From: JAWXBT01 sp964523015
Lineage (GTDB): Bacteria; Bdellovibrionota_C; UBA2361; J135
Assembly (NCBI GenBank): GCA_964523015.1
Contig: CAZFXN010000033.1
Location: forward strand, 1 to 31,674
DNA length: 31,674 bases
Direction of reading: 5' to 3'
Shown here: piece by piece, positions 14,917 to 23,246 of the stretch
Position numbering within the stretch: the stretch's first letter is position 1
How the letters are laid out: every line of letters starts with the position of its first letter
Notes under the pieces: model-generated
Told to the model about the DNA's origin: nothing
The model's input: the letters and a program-made list of their open reading frames with translations, nothing else
The model's database searches: none
Position numbers and translations under genes: made by a program

Positions 14917-16612
14917 CTTTGGATTTTTTTATGGTTTGCTGATCCCGCTATTGCCAGCATTTGGCTCCGGGGCACTTCTTGTCTTGTCTATAATCTTCGC
15001 AGTATTTCATCTCAAATATCTTTCAAAAGATACATTAAAAGCAGCCCTTCCTTTTCTAAGTGTAATTGCTGCATGGACACTCTCTTATTTTGTCTTTTCA
15101 TTGGGCTATAGTGGATTTCTTTCATTATGGAACTGGCATGGCATATCCGGTGTTTTTGATTGGATGATTCAACCAGGAGCTATCTTTTCTCTAAGTTTCC
15201 TAAGTTTATTAAGGTATCTTATTTTCTTTGTCTTATTTGGGATCTTAGTTTGTAAGAGAGAGCTAAGAGATTCAATCGTAAATGGAATATTTGCTGGCCT
15301 TACATTATCTCTAATTTTTTCTATTTTGGAAGTAATAGGAGATGTTACCTTTCCTTTTACTAACCAAAATCAGTTTTGGTTAAGTCTAGATCGATTTGCT
15401 GGGACATTTACTGATCCAAATGCTATGGGGATATTTTTAGCTTTAGCATTGCCAGTTTTATGGTCTCATATAGCTCAATTTTCAGCTCGATATAAGCTTG
15501 TAGGAGATACCCTTTTAGTTGCAGTTCTTATTTTAGGACTATACTCTGGTTCACGAAGCTTTGTTTTAGCACTAGGAATCTATTTTGCTCTCTTTGTTTA
15601 CAGCTTACCAAAGAGGACTTCTCTATCAATTTTATGTGGGATCTTAGTAACGATCTTAACCACAATCTTGGCCATTTATATTGGAAATCTCATTGCACCC
15701 TCAGCATTTACCTCATTATTTAATCTTTTTTCAATTAATCTCCTTCCAAGCTCAGTATCACGGATAGCTAATACGTTTTTAGGCGAGAGTGTAAATGATT
15801 CATTTTTTAGCCGGTCTGTATTTAGTCGAATTGGAATATCTTTATTTAGCGATTCCCCATATATAGGCTCAGGGTTTGAAAACTTTCGCTTCTTAGTTAA
15901 TCAGCAGGCAGAGTTATTGAATATTGCACTTTCAGGTTGGGTTGATAATTCAAATAATTTTTATACCGGATTACTAGCTGAATTAGGTATCTTTGGTTTC
16001 TTAGCCCTGATATTTTTCTTTACTCAACTTAAATATAATTTTAGCAATAAATTTAGTTCGGCATCCTTTTTAACATTAATAATCCTTTTAATCTTTGGGC
16101 CACATCTATCTTTTGACGAAGTCGCGGTGCTCTCGGCGTTGATTTTATCTGATATTGCTAAGCCAAAGCAGATTACAGCTCGTGTATTTGCTACAGCAGT
16201 AGTCTTATTAATCTTGCCACTGACAATACTGATTCCAGTTAAAGCTGCTTCCTTAAATCTTGGATTGTTTTCTCAGGAGGGCTTTAATGAGGGGGTAACT
16301 TATAATTGGTCAAGTGTAGTTTCTCAAAAGCATTTAACCTGTGTTGATGGAATGCTTAGTTTTAAGATCCGTGCGATACATCCAAATATTAGTGAATCAG
16401 GAGTTAAGTTGATTGTTAAGTTTATCGTCTCAGGAGCCGTGCAAGGCAGTAAGGAATTTCTTTTGCAAAATGCAGATTTATTACCTATTTCACTACCATG
16501 TCACGATGAGGGGCAATCTCAGATAGTTAACTTTAGAGTTGAACCTCCCTGGATGCCTAGTTTAGTAATTGATAGTAGGGATAACAGGGTGCTAGGAGTG
16601 CAGATTTATTAA
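14906..16612 (+). CDS. O-antigen ligase/polymerase-like (Wzy_C) membrane protein
   Basis: 568 residues, about 11-12 membrane helices in the first 450. Family-like landmarks are DRFAGTFTDPNAMGIFLAL near residue 167, YSGSRSFVLALG near 212, a long external loop, and DNSNNFYTGLLAELGIFGF near 346, which matches the H/N-N-x-x-L-x-E-G-x-x-G pattern of WaaL/Wzy enzymes that join lipid-linked glycans. The usual His before the Asn pair is replaced by Ser. The last 115 residues form an extracytoplasmic beta-rich domain ending DSRDNRVLGVQIY, a tail reminiscent of appended domains in polysaccharide proteins. ATG at 14906 overlaps the preceding gene. Ligase versus polymerase cannot be decided. Confidence 0.8.
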   Translation: MIFNFGFFYGLLIPLLPAFGSGALLVLSIIFAVFHLKYLSKDTLKAALPFLSVIAAWTLSYFVFSLGYSGFLSLWNWHGISGVFDWMIQPGAIFSLSFLSLLRYLIFFVLFGILVCKRELRDSIVNGIFAGLTLSLIFSILEVIGDVTFPFTNQNQFWLSLDRFAGTFTDPNAMGIFLALALPVLWSHIAQFSARYKLVGDTLLVAVLILGLYSGSRSFVLALGIYFALFVYSLPKRTSLSILCGILVTILTTILAIYIGNLIAPSAFTSLFNLFSINLLPSSVSRIANTFLGESVNDSFFSRSVFSRIGISLFSDSPYIGSGFENFRFLVNQQAELLNIALSGWVDNSNNFYTGLLAELGIFGFLALIFFFTQLKYNFSNKFSSASFLTLIILLIFGPHLSFDEVAVLSALILSDIAKPKQITARVFATAVVLLILPLTILIPVKAASLNLGLFSQEGFNEGVTYNWSSVVSQKHLTCVDGMLSFKIRAIHPNISESGVKLIVKFIVSGAVQGSKEFLLQNADLLPISLPCHDEGQSQIVNFRVEPPWMPSLVIDSRDNRVLGVQIY

Positions 16613-16645
16613 CCTGGAATCCATTCTTTATTAAACCATTTTTTT

Positions 16646-16654
16646 TGTTATACT
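16646..16654 (+). promoter_or_regulatory. Candidate extended -10 box just before ispH
   Basis: TGTTATACT fits an extended -10 (TGnTATACT). It ends 9 bases before the ispH ATG, so transcription starting at the usual distance would begin only two or three bases before the ATG. No Shine-Dalgarno is present, so a leaderless mRNA is possible. Confidence 0.4.
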
Positions 16655-16663
16655 TATCGAATT

Positions 16664-17893
16664 ATGGCACGTGATTTCGACATTCCAGATTTTTATCGTT
16701 CTCAAGGGATCTCCCGACTAAAGCAGATCCGCAATAATCAGGATCAGCGTAAGAAAAACTTTACCCCTTCGATTATTGATCTAGGAAAGATTCGATTTAA
16801 AATTGCCCGTCATTTTGGATTTTGCTATGGGGTGCAAAATGCCATTGAAATCGCTTATAAGGCATTACTTGAAAACCCTGGGAAGCGAATCTTTTTATTA
16901 AGTGAGATGATTCATAATCCTCATGTAAATGAGGATCTAAATAATCGTGGCATTAAGTTCCTTAGAACCGCAGAAGGGGAGCAACTTATTCCGTTTTCTG
17001 AACTAACCCCTGATGATGTGGTTATTGTCCCAGCTTTTGGAACTACTGTTGAGTTATTTGCTAGACTCTCTGAACTAAAGATCAATCCATATAAGTATAA
17101 TACTACCTGCCCATTTGTAGAAAAAGTTTGGAAAAGATCCGAGCAGTTAGGAGAAAAAGGTTACTCCATAATCGTTCATGGTAAATATAATCATGAGGAG
17201 ACAAGAGCAACGTTCTCTCATGCTAGTGTTAAAGCCCCGACAGTTATTATTCGTGACATGGAGATGGCTAAGCACCTGGCTAAGTATATAAGGGGAGAGA
17301 TTGATCCCTCTCATTTCTATACAGATTTTGAAGGCAGATTCTCACCAGATTTTAATGTTGAGCGTGATCTTAAAAGGATCGGAGTAGTAAACCAAACTAC
17401 TATGTTGGCTACTGAGACCCATGAGATTAGTGATCTTTTGCGAAGTTCAATGATCGATGCTCATGGAGCAGAGAATATTAATCATCATTTTGCAGATACA
17501 CGGGATACGTTATGTTACGCCACATCTGAGAATCAGCTCTCCGTTTATTCACTGATTGAGGCTACTGGGGACATCGCAATCATTGTTGGTGGGTATAACT
17601 CCTCTAACACCTCTCATTTGGTAGAGCTCTGTGAGCAACATTTACCAGCCTTTCATATTAAAGATGCTGGTGAGATTATTGATCATAAAAGCATACGTCA
17701 TCTTGATTATAAGACACGAGAAGTCATTATTACAGAAAACTGGTTTCCGAACGGAAAGGAAAAGATCGATATCCTTGTTACAGCTGGGGCCAGTTGTCCA
17801 GATTCACTAGTAGATCAAGTCTTGAAGAAGATTGCATCATTATCTAAACTTGACCTTGAAGTCGCAGCTGCAATTCAATCTTTTGCTGCCTAA
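16664..17893 (+). CDS. ispH: 4-hydroxy-3-methylbut-2-enyl diphosphate reductase (long form)
   Basis: 409 residues, the long IspH/LytB variant, versus about 315 in E. coli. It makes IPP and DMAPP in the last MEP step using a 4Fe-4S cluster. Cluster cysteines are Cys54 (FGFCYGVQNA), Cys149 (NTTCPFV) and the one in GASCPDS near residue 385. Substrate-binding His residues are in IHNPHVN (84, 87) and HGKYNHEET (177, followed by the catalytic Glu178). The first 45 residues are a charged extension, common in the long form. A PfkB kinase gene follows 12 bp later. This gene restarts transcription after the surface-polysaccharide pair, judging by the -10-like box upstream. Confidence 0.95.
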   Translation: MARDFDIPDFYRSQGISRLKQIRNNQDQRKKNFTPSIIDLGKIRFKIARHFGFCYGVQNAIEIAYKALLENPGKRIFLLSEMIHNPHVNEDLNNRGIKFLRTAEGEQLIPFSELTPDDVVIVPAFGTTVELFARLSELKINPYKYNTTCPFVEKVWKRSEQLGEKGYSIIVHGKYNHEETRATFSHASVKAPTVIIRDMEMAKHLAKYIRGEIDPSHFYTDFEGRFSPDFNVERDLKRIGVVNQTTMLATETHEISDLLRSSMIDAHGAENINHHFADTRDTLCYATSENQLSVYSLIEATGDIAIIVGGYNSSNTSHLVELCEQHLPAFHIKDAGEIIDHKSIRHLDYKTREVIITENWFPNGKEKIDILVTAGASCPDSLVDQVLKKIASLSKLDLEVAAAIQSFAA

Positions 17894-17905
17894 AGGTAAT
17901 TATAA

Positions 17906-18901
17906 ATGACACAAAATAAAATTCAACTCTATGGCATTGGTAATGCCATTATGGACATTATTGTAGATATTTCAAATGAGGATTTTGAATCCTTGATGTT
18001 GACTAAAGGATCTATGAATTTGGTCAGCGAAGCCGTGCAATCAAAGATTTTTGCCAGCATTGCATCCCAGAATCAATCGTTAGCAAGTGGTGGCTCAGCA
18101 GGAAATACGATTATTGCGTTTCAGCAATTAGGAGGTCGTTCTGCTTTTACTGGGCTTTTGGGAGATGATGAACTCGGTGAGTTTTATCATACTGAATTTA
18201 GGAGTCTAGGAATTGTATTCGATTCTGAATTTGCTAAAGGTAAATCAACTGGTACCTCCTTAATTCTAGTTACACCTGATTCAGAAAGAACAATGAATAC
18301 ATTTTTAGGAGTTGCCGCCGAACTGGCCCCGAATCATATTAAAAATGAAGTAGTCGCTAATTCAGAATGGGTATATATCGAAGGGTACCTTCTGTCACAA
18401 CCTGAAACAGGGTATCCAGCAGCATTAGAGCTTGCCCGCGTAGCAAAGAAAAATGGCGCAAAAGTTGCTCTTACATTTTCTGATGGATTTTTGGTAAGTG
18501 GCTTTCGAAAAGAGCTAGATTCAATTATTGAACTCTCTGATCTTATTTTTGCTAATCACCATGAAGCTGCTGTGTATACAAAGAACACTGATACAGAACG
18601 TGCATTTCAAGCCTTAAAGCAGCGAGTCTCTAATGTTGTGCTTACTAGAAGTGCCCGAGGTGCTCTGATTCATTATCATGGGAGAGATTACGATATTAAG
18701 GCATTTCCGTGCAATCCTGTTGACATGACCGGTGCTGGCGATATGTATGCAGGAGCATTTCTTTATGGTGTCTTAAATGGGTATTCCCCTGATCTAGCTG
18801 GTAAAGGGGCGGCTTATTTGGCAATGAAGGTAATTACTCAAATAGGGGCAAGATTAAAGGGTGATATAGTTACGCTTTGGAAGGAGGCTATCGCATTGTA
18901 G
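17906..18901 (+). CDS. PfkB-family carbohydrate/nucleoside kinase (adenosine kinase-like)
   Basis: 331 residues. It starts IQLYGIGNAIMDIIVDIS, has the GGSAGNTI substrate-lid motif near residue 52, and ends with the PfkB signature DMTGAGDMYAGAF near residue 272, whose Asp is the catalytic base. Overall it resembles proteins annotated as adenosine kinases, but PfkB substrates cannot be read from these motifs; ribokinase- or fructokinase-like activity is possible. AAAGG precedes the ATG and only 12 bp separate it from ispH, so they likely share an mRNA. Confidence 0.9.
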   Translation: MTQNKIQLYGIGNAIMDIIVDISNEDFESLMLTKGSMNLVSEAVQSKIFASIASQNQSLASGGSAGNTIIAFQQLGGRSAFTGLLGDDELGEFYHTEFRSLGIVFDSEFAKGKSTGTSLILVTPDSERTMNTFLGVAAELAPNHIKNEVVANSEWVYIEGYLLSQPETGYPAALELARVAKKNGAKVALTFSDGFLVSGFRKELDSIIELSDLIFANHHEAAVYTKNTDTERAFQALKQRVSNVVLTRSARGALIHYHGRDYDIKAFPCNPVDMTGAGDMYAGAFLYGVLNGYSPDLAGKGAAYLAMKVITQIGARLKGDIVTLWKEAIAL

Positions 18902-18908
18902 TATAGTC

Positions 18909-18936
18909 ATCTTAATATTGAGATCTTAATATAGAG
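18909..18936. repeat. 14-bp tandem near-duplication
   Basis: ATCTTAATATTGAG is followed at once by ATCTTAATATAGAG, differing at one base, in the 74-bp gap between the kinase and FapA-like genes. It may be a duplication product of no function; the unit is 14 bp and not the 12 bp seen elsewhere in the window. Confidence 0.7.
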
Positions 18937-18975
18937 GCAAGTTTAACTAAGAGACACGGAGAGTGTTTCAATATT

Positions 18976-20661
18976 ATGGCTACTGATAAGGATCCTAAAA
19001 TTAAAGAGCAAGAGGTGCCTTTAAAAGAGGCATTTAAAAAAGCGATCGGTTCGATCAATATAATAGGGAAAGCAACCTCTGACGATCTAAAATTATTTGT
19101 CGATATCGTGTTGCCTAAGGAAGAAGTACCAGAACCATTACTTGATATCTCTGATCTGACTAGAGTCTTAACTGAAACTGCTTATCCAAAATTCCTTCAT
19201 CGAGATGTTCTTCTTGATGTCGTTACTACAATTAATAGTGGCAAATCCGTTTTAAACAGAAGAGTAAGTAAGGGGGAACCTGCAATTGCTGGCAAAGATG
19301 GAAAGATTGTTTATTTAGTCAAAAAGCTAGGCGGAAAAGGGGAGGTAAAGGTTGATGATAAGGGCATTGCTGATTTTTCGATGCTAAATCTTTTTGATAA
19401 TATAGAAACTGGGATGAATGTTGCTCGTATATATGAGCCAAAGGCCGGATTTGCTGGGAAAGATGTATTTGGAAAAGATATCCCTGCTCCACTTGGTAAT
19501 GTAGTTCAGTACAAGCTGGATGGTACTATTAATGAAGTCTCCGATGAGAGCAACACTTCCTATAAGTCGCTAGTTGCAAAATCTAATGGATACCTATTTG
19601 AAGAGAATGGACTAATTACAGTACGTGATGAACTAGTAATTGCTGGCGATCTTGATTATCACTTCGGAGTTATCGATTTTATTGGCAAGGTAAAAATTGC
19701 TGGTGATGTAATGCCAGGCTTTAGTATTAATGCTCGTGAAGGGATTGAAATTAAGGGATCTTCACGTGGGGGGAGTTTAATTTCTACCCATGGCCCAATT
19801 GTAGTTGATGGATTTGTCTATGGAGGAAAAAATTCTCGGGTTATTTCAGGAGTTTCTTTTACCGCTCGTATTGTACAGGAGATTAATGCTGAAATCCGAG
19901 GTGATATTACTATAATTGTCGAATCAAGAGATTCTCGCTTACGATCAGAATCCACTTTAAAGATGGAAAAGGGGCTTTTATATGGTGGTAAGTGTTCTGT
20001 CGTGTGTGGGGCCGAGTGTCATATAATGGGGAGTGATGTGCATACTCCAACACAGATAGATTTTGTTGGGAATGATGAAACTACGGTTGCCTTTTCTGAG
20101 CTCGGAGTCAGGATAAAAAATCATATAAAAGCTATTGAAATGTTAAGATTACACCTGGGTCCTTTTGCTGATGATAGAAAGCAGGTAGAATCTTTAAAGC
20201 GGGATCACAAATTAAAGGTATTAGATCTTATCTCTAAGCTTGAAAAATTAGAGAATGGAAGGGATGAACTCCTAGTAAAACAATTTGCGATATCTGAAAG
20301 TTCTCGTAAGACGACAGTCAATCGAGTCAATATACTCGGTAAAATGTATCCAGGATCTATGATCTCTGTTGGAGAGAGGATATTTTCCCCTGATCAAGTT
20401 CTTTCTGGGCCGGTATCCATTGAGTATGATTTCGCAACTGGGGAGTTTAAAACCGGTGAGGTCAAAGGTATTGAGTGTCAGTATGAAGAAGTATCAGGAG
20501 AAGTACCAGGAGAACTACCAACAGGTGAAGTACCAGAGGTGAAAGTGTCAGCTACTGAACCTGTAACTGAAGCACCTGCCGTTCTAGCAAACAAAGAAGA
20601 AAAAGTTGTCAAAAATGAACCGGACAGTGATAAAGCGGATATTGATAAAAAAGCGGAGTAA
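18976..20661 (+). CDS. FapA/DUF342-family protein
   Basis: 561 residues. An N-terminal region of about 110 residues is followed by the FapA domain: AGKDVFGKDIPAP near 160, NGYLFEENGLI near 208, then a parallel beta-helix-like run of short strands with DFIGKVKIAGDVMPGFS near 233 and CSVVCGAECHIMGSDVHTP near 335. Residues 370-440 are a Lys/Glu-rich coiled coil, as in other members. The last 75 residues are acidic and disordered and include a tetrapeptide repeat (EVSG, EVPG, ELPT, GEVP). The family is widespread; some members in Vibrio bind glucose-PTS EIIA and affect polar development, others have no known role. The CBS-pair gene follows by 16 bp. Confidence 0.88.
   Translation: MATDKDPKIKEQEVPLKEAFKKAIGSINIIGKATSDDLKLFVDIVLPKEEVPEPLLDISDLTRVLTETAYPKFLHRDVLLDVVTTINSGKSVLNRRVSKGEPAIAGKDGKIVYLVKKLGGKGEVKVDDKGIADFSMLNLFDNIETGMNVARIYEPKAGFAGKDVFGKDIPAPLGNVVQYKLDGTINEVSDESNTSYKSLVAKSNGYLFEENGLITVRDELVIAGDLDYHFGVIDFIGKVKIAGDVMPGFSINAREGIEIKGSSRGGSLISTHGPIVVDGFVYGGKNSRVISGVSFTARIVQEINAEIRGDITIIVESRDSRLRSESTLKMEKGLLYGGKCSVVCGAECHIMGSDVHTPTQIDFVGNDETTVAFSELGVRIKNHIKAIEMLRLHLGPFADDRKQVESLKRDHKLKVLDLISKLEKLENGRDELLVKQFAISESSRKTTVNRVNILGKMYPGSMISVGERIFSPDQVLSGPVSIEYDFATGEFKTGEVKGIECQYEEVSGEVPGELPTGEVPEVKVSATEPVTEAPAVLANKEEKVVKNEPDSDKADIDKKAE
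20488..20535. repeat. 12-bp tandem repeat in the FapA-like gene tail
   Basis: In-frame units gaagtatcagga, gaagtaccagga, gaactaccaaca and, shifted by one codon in phase, ggtgaagtacca. The first two differ at one base. They encode EVSG, EVPG, ELPT, GEVP. Confidence 0.8.
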
Positions 20662-20677
20662 AGGATAAAACTACAGT

Positions 20678-21205
20678 ATGGCAAGGGATATAAAATCAGC
20701 ACTTGAGTTATCAGATAGCGATGTAAATATTGCTATAAAAATGGCGAACCAAAAAGAGTTTGGAGTCATCTCTTCAGATTTTATTTCTAGGAGTATTGGA
20801 GTACTAAATCCAAAAGCACCGATCTGTGTTAAAGAGAGCGATTCCTTAGCTTCAGTTCTGGCATTATTAAAGCAATATAGTATGGGCTCTGTTTTAGTAA
20901 CTAACGACCAGGGGGTCTTGGTTGGAATATTTACAGAGAGAGATTCGCTTTTAAAAGTCATGGGAGCAGAACTTGATCCTGGCACATTGGTCTCATCAGT
21001 TATGACACATAATCCACAATCTCAAAAGTTAGACGGTACAATTGCATTCGCACTTAACCTTATGTCTTTAGGAGGATTTCGTCATATTCCAATTGTTGAT
21101 GATGATAATATGCCCATTGGGATAATTTCGGTTAAGGATGTTGTTGATTATCTGGTAGGAAAGATGAATGAGGACATTTTTAATCTTGAAGTTGGAGCCC
21201 TCTAA
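20678..21205 (+). CDS. Protein with two CBS domains
   Basis: 175 residues, almost wholly a CBS pair. CBS1 runs roughly from residue 45 (KAPICVKESDSLASVLALL) to 100 (GIFTERDSLLKV); CBS2 from about 107 (VMTHNPQSQKLDGTI) to 165 (GIISVKDVVDYL). FTERD and the (I/V)GI-I-S-V-K-D strands are typical of adenosine-nucleotide-binding CBS pairs. There is no attached catalytic domain, so a regulatory or sensing role is likely but the partner is unknown. It follows the FapA-like gene with 16 bp between and may work with it. Confidence 0.9.
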   Translation: MARDIKSALELSDSDVNIAIKMANQKEFGVISSDFISRSIGVLNPKAPICVKESDSLASVLALLKQYSMGSVLVTNDQGVLVGIFTERDSLLKVMGAELDPGTLVSSVMTHNPQSQKLDGTIAFALNLMSLGGFRHIPIVDDDNMPIGIISVKDVVDYLVGKMNEDIFNLEVGAL

Positions 21206-21486
21206 TTATCCTGAAATTATTAAGATTCTTTGATATCGCTGAGATTGGTTTTCAGGTGGCAATTACTATTATTACTCCTTGTAACTATTGAATAAAATCA
21301 TGATTTTAGTTAATATCTAGCATAACGCAGATAGTAATCTTCAAATTCTAGGCCTTGTTTCGTTAAAAAAGCTAATAATTATAAGTAGTGGCTAAAGTAG
21401 TGGCTAACTGTAGAGGTATTTCTATTCGTCACCTATACTAAGTAGGTCGTTATTGTTTTGAAAGAGGGTAGCAAGTAGTTTTAATC
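21206..21486. other. 281-bp gap with a 16-bp palindrome and a perfect 12-bp duplication
   Basis: No gene is visible. TAAAATCA-TGATTTTA at 21293-21308 is a perfect 16-bp palindrome that could be an operator. AAGTAGTGGCTA is repeated exactly in tandem at 21383-21394 and 21395-21406. Promoters for the downstream gene probably lie here but no convincing -35/-10 pair stands out. Confidence 0.6.
21383..21406. repeat. Perfect 12-bp tandem duplication in a non-coding gap
   Basis: AAGTAGTGGCTA occurs twice head to tail with no mismatch, about 80 bp before the next start codon. The identity suggests a recent duplication. Confidence 0.85.
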
Positions 21487-22479
21487 ATGGACAGAAAGAG
21501 CATCACATTAGCTACGGTAGTGCTTATCGTTGTTGGAGCAATTCTCTTTAAGGATACTATTGCCCACATTATGGGTACTTCCTCATCAATTGATGAACCA
21601 CGTGCCTCTCTTCAGAGATCTACTCCTGCGTTTGAATCCAATAGGAATCGTCCTGTTTCACCTCTTAGCAGAGTACTTGCCGCGTTTGATACTAAAAAAG
21701 TTGATACAGATAAATTTCCAGGAGTTATTAAAAAAAGAGAAGATCAAAACATTGACGTAAAGAGGGTTTCTAAACCAGCTACATGGCCGATGCTTCAGCA
21801 AGGTCAATACCGAGAGATTTTAATAAGTGCTAGGAATCGATCTTTAATAATCGCTTCTCAACTTAAGGATGATACAATTCGGTCAAAATATGCACTCTTT
21901 AACTTTGCTGGTGGTGTAGATTTTGTTCTTTCTCAACCAAGTAATGTTCTTTCAGTACCAGAAGCCATGTCTTATTTAGAGGATCTTCACCTCAAGGCCA
22001 CTCGATCCTTAGAGGAGGATGGAGTCAAAAAGGAGATTTATAAAACATGGCGCGATGTTTCTCTTGATGCAACCAGGGCTGTCGATCGGATGAAAGAGGG
22101 TGGTGATCCTACTATTGGACCAGCCAACCCTGATTCAGATCTTTCAATCTTTATAGTGAAGATTACTACTAAAAAGAATTCCCCGTATATGAAGGTTAAA
22201 GGAGCAGTAAGGGGAGAGAATGTTGATCGTATAGAAGTCTATAGAAATGGTATCTATCTCTTTAATGTTCTAAGGGGTCGACCACGTAAGGGATATATCC
22301 CCATATTTTTTAAATATCATGATGGGACAGGTATCTGGGCAATTCGGGTAGTTTCTCAAACAGGAGAATTCTTTGAGAGACGGTACAGATTTCTGGGTTA
22401 TGCTGGTGGTCCTGTTAATATGAGACCATACGCTACAAAGCGATTCATTTTACCTGGCGGTGACTGGGTACCTTTCTAA
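21487..22479 (+). CDS. Unrecognised single-pass membrane or secreted protein
   Basis: 330 residues that I do not recognise. Residues 6-23 are hydrophobic after MDRKS, giving an N-terminal anchor or uncleaved signal. Residues 30-90 are Ser/Pro/Arg/Lys-rich and probably disordered. Residues 95-205 look helical, and 215-300 look like a beta sandwich (FIVKITT, VKGAVRG, RIEVYRNGIYLFNV, IWAIRVVSQ, GEFFERRYRFLG), perhaps an Ig-like fold. The last residues include PGGDWVPF. It lies alone, convergent with the next small gene (18 bp between stops). Codon use resembles the neighbours. Confidence 0.75.
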   Translation: MDRKSITLATVVLIVVGAILFKDTIAHIMGTSSSIDEPRASLQRSTPAFESNRNRPVSPLSRVLAAFDTKKVDTDKFPGVIKKREDQNIDVKRVSKPATWPMLQQGQYREILISARNRSLIIASQLKDDTIRSKYALFNFAGGVDFVLSQPSNVLSVPEAMSYLEDLHLKATRSLEEDGVKKEIYKTWRDVSLDATRAVDRMKEGGDPTIGPANPDSDLSIFIVKITTKKNSPYMKVKGAVRGENVDRIEVYRNGIYLFNVLRGRPRKGYIPIFFKYHDGTGIWAIRVVSQTGEFFERRYRFLGYAGGPVNMRPYATKRFILPGGDWVPF

Positions 22480-22497
22480 GCTGAAAATCTTCTAATT

Positions 22498-22902
22498 TTA
22501 GGTGGGTGGTATCTGTACTTTACGTCGTTTTAATTCATCAACATACTTCTGCTGGACAATTTTTATCTCGTCTTCAATTTTTTCAAATACACCACTAGTA
22601 TCAATGTATGCTTTGATCTCAGCTTTTTTCATTGAACTTACAGCTGGGTGATTAGTAACAACATCTATAGAACGTGTAATATTTTTTAGAACAATGATCT
22701 CTTCTCCGTCAACAGTTCCCTTTAACTCAATATGTCTTAGTAATATATCTTTTTTAGTGGCAAACTCTATAAGGACCTTGGTCGACATAGGTTCGCCGAA
22801 AGGGTTATTGAACTCTGGAGATACTACTTTCCATACAAGGAACGGATGCATACGTTCTAACCAAGTCTTAGTATCTTCCCCGCTACTTTCTAAGTCTTCC
22901 AT
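22498..22902 (-). CDS. Unrecognised small cytoplasmic protein
   Basis: 134 residues, no signal or membrane segment, acidic start (MEDLESSGEDTKTW). A plausible mixed alpha/beta pattern (TKVLIEFAT, RHIELKGTVDGEEIIVLKN) is followed by a long helix (EIKIVQQKYVDELKRRK) at the C-terminus. No clear Shine-Dalgarno is seen. I judge it real because composition and strand-like periodicity are protein-like and the opposite-strand frame is poor, but no homolog comes to mind. Confidence 0.6.
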   Translation of the reverse strand: MEDLESSGEDTKTWLERMHPFLVWKVVSPEFNNPFGEPMSTKVLIEFATKKDILLRHIELKGTVDGEEIIVLKNITRSIDVVTNHPAVSSMKKAEIKAYIDTSGVFEKIEDEIKIVQQKYVDELKRRKVQIPPT

Positions 22903-23246
22903 TTTGTTGCGACTTTACTTTGATTATTAATATTAAACAGTTCAATATTGTTTATATGAACTTTTCTTACTATTTCCCTAGTAATATTATCTAATTTGAT
23001 AAGAAACTGTACTAGTTAATCATATCGTCAAGAATTGTATTTCTCTGAAGTCTCTACCACTCAGTAAGTTTATTTGGATTACCTAGCCATTCTAGTAGGT
23101 TACCAAACGATCTTTTTAGGCATCGATTATAATTAAAAACCTAGATTAGATCGATTCCTTTACTAGTCACAAGTTGTGAGTAGACATGAGGTCGTGCTCA
23201 ATGGTGGTTGTGATGGTGGTTGTATTGATTCAGGGAAGTAGTTGTT
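22903..23246. other. 344-bp AT-rich gap upstream of the subtilase gene
   Basis: No gene is visible. TATAAT at 23128-23133 has no good -35 partner. At 23201-23224 there is a 12-bp near-perfect tandem (atggtggttgtg, atggtggttgta). AGGGA at 23232-23236 may be the ribosome binding site for the GTG start at 23247. Confidence 0.55.
23201..23224. repeat. 12-bp tandem repeat, two units, before the subtilase gene
   Basis: atggtggttgtg then atggtggttgta, differing only in the last base. Each unit also has an internal near-repeat of GGTTGT. It is out of frame with the subtilase start. Confidence 0.75.

Noticed and set aside
22694..22930. Plus-strand open frame opposite the small unknown gene
   Set aside because: Ser/Leu-rich shadow typical of antisense reading; the minus-strand protein is more plausible.
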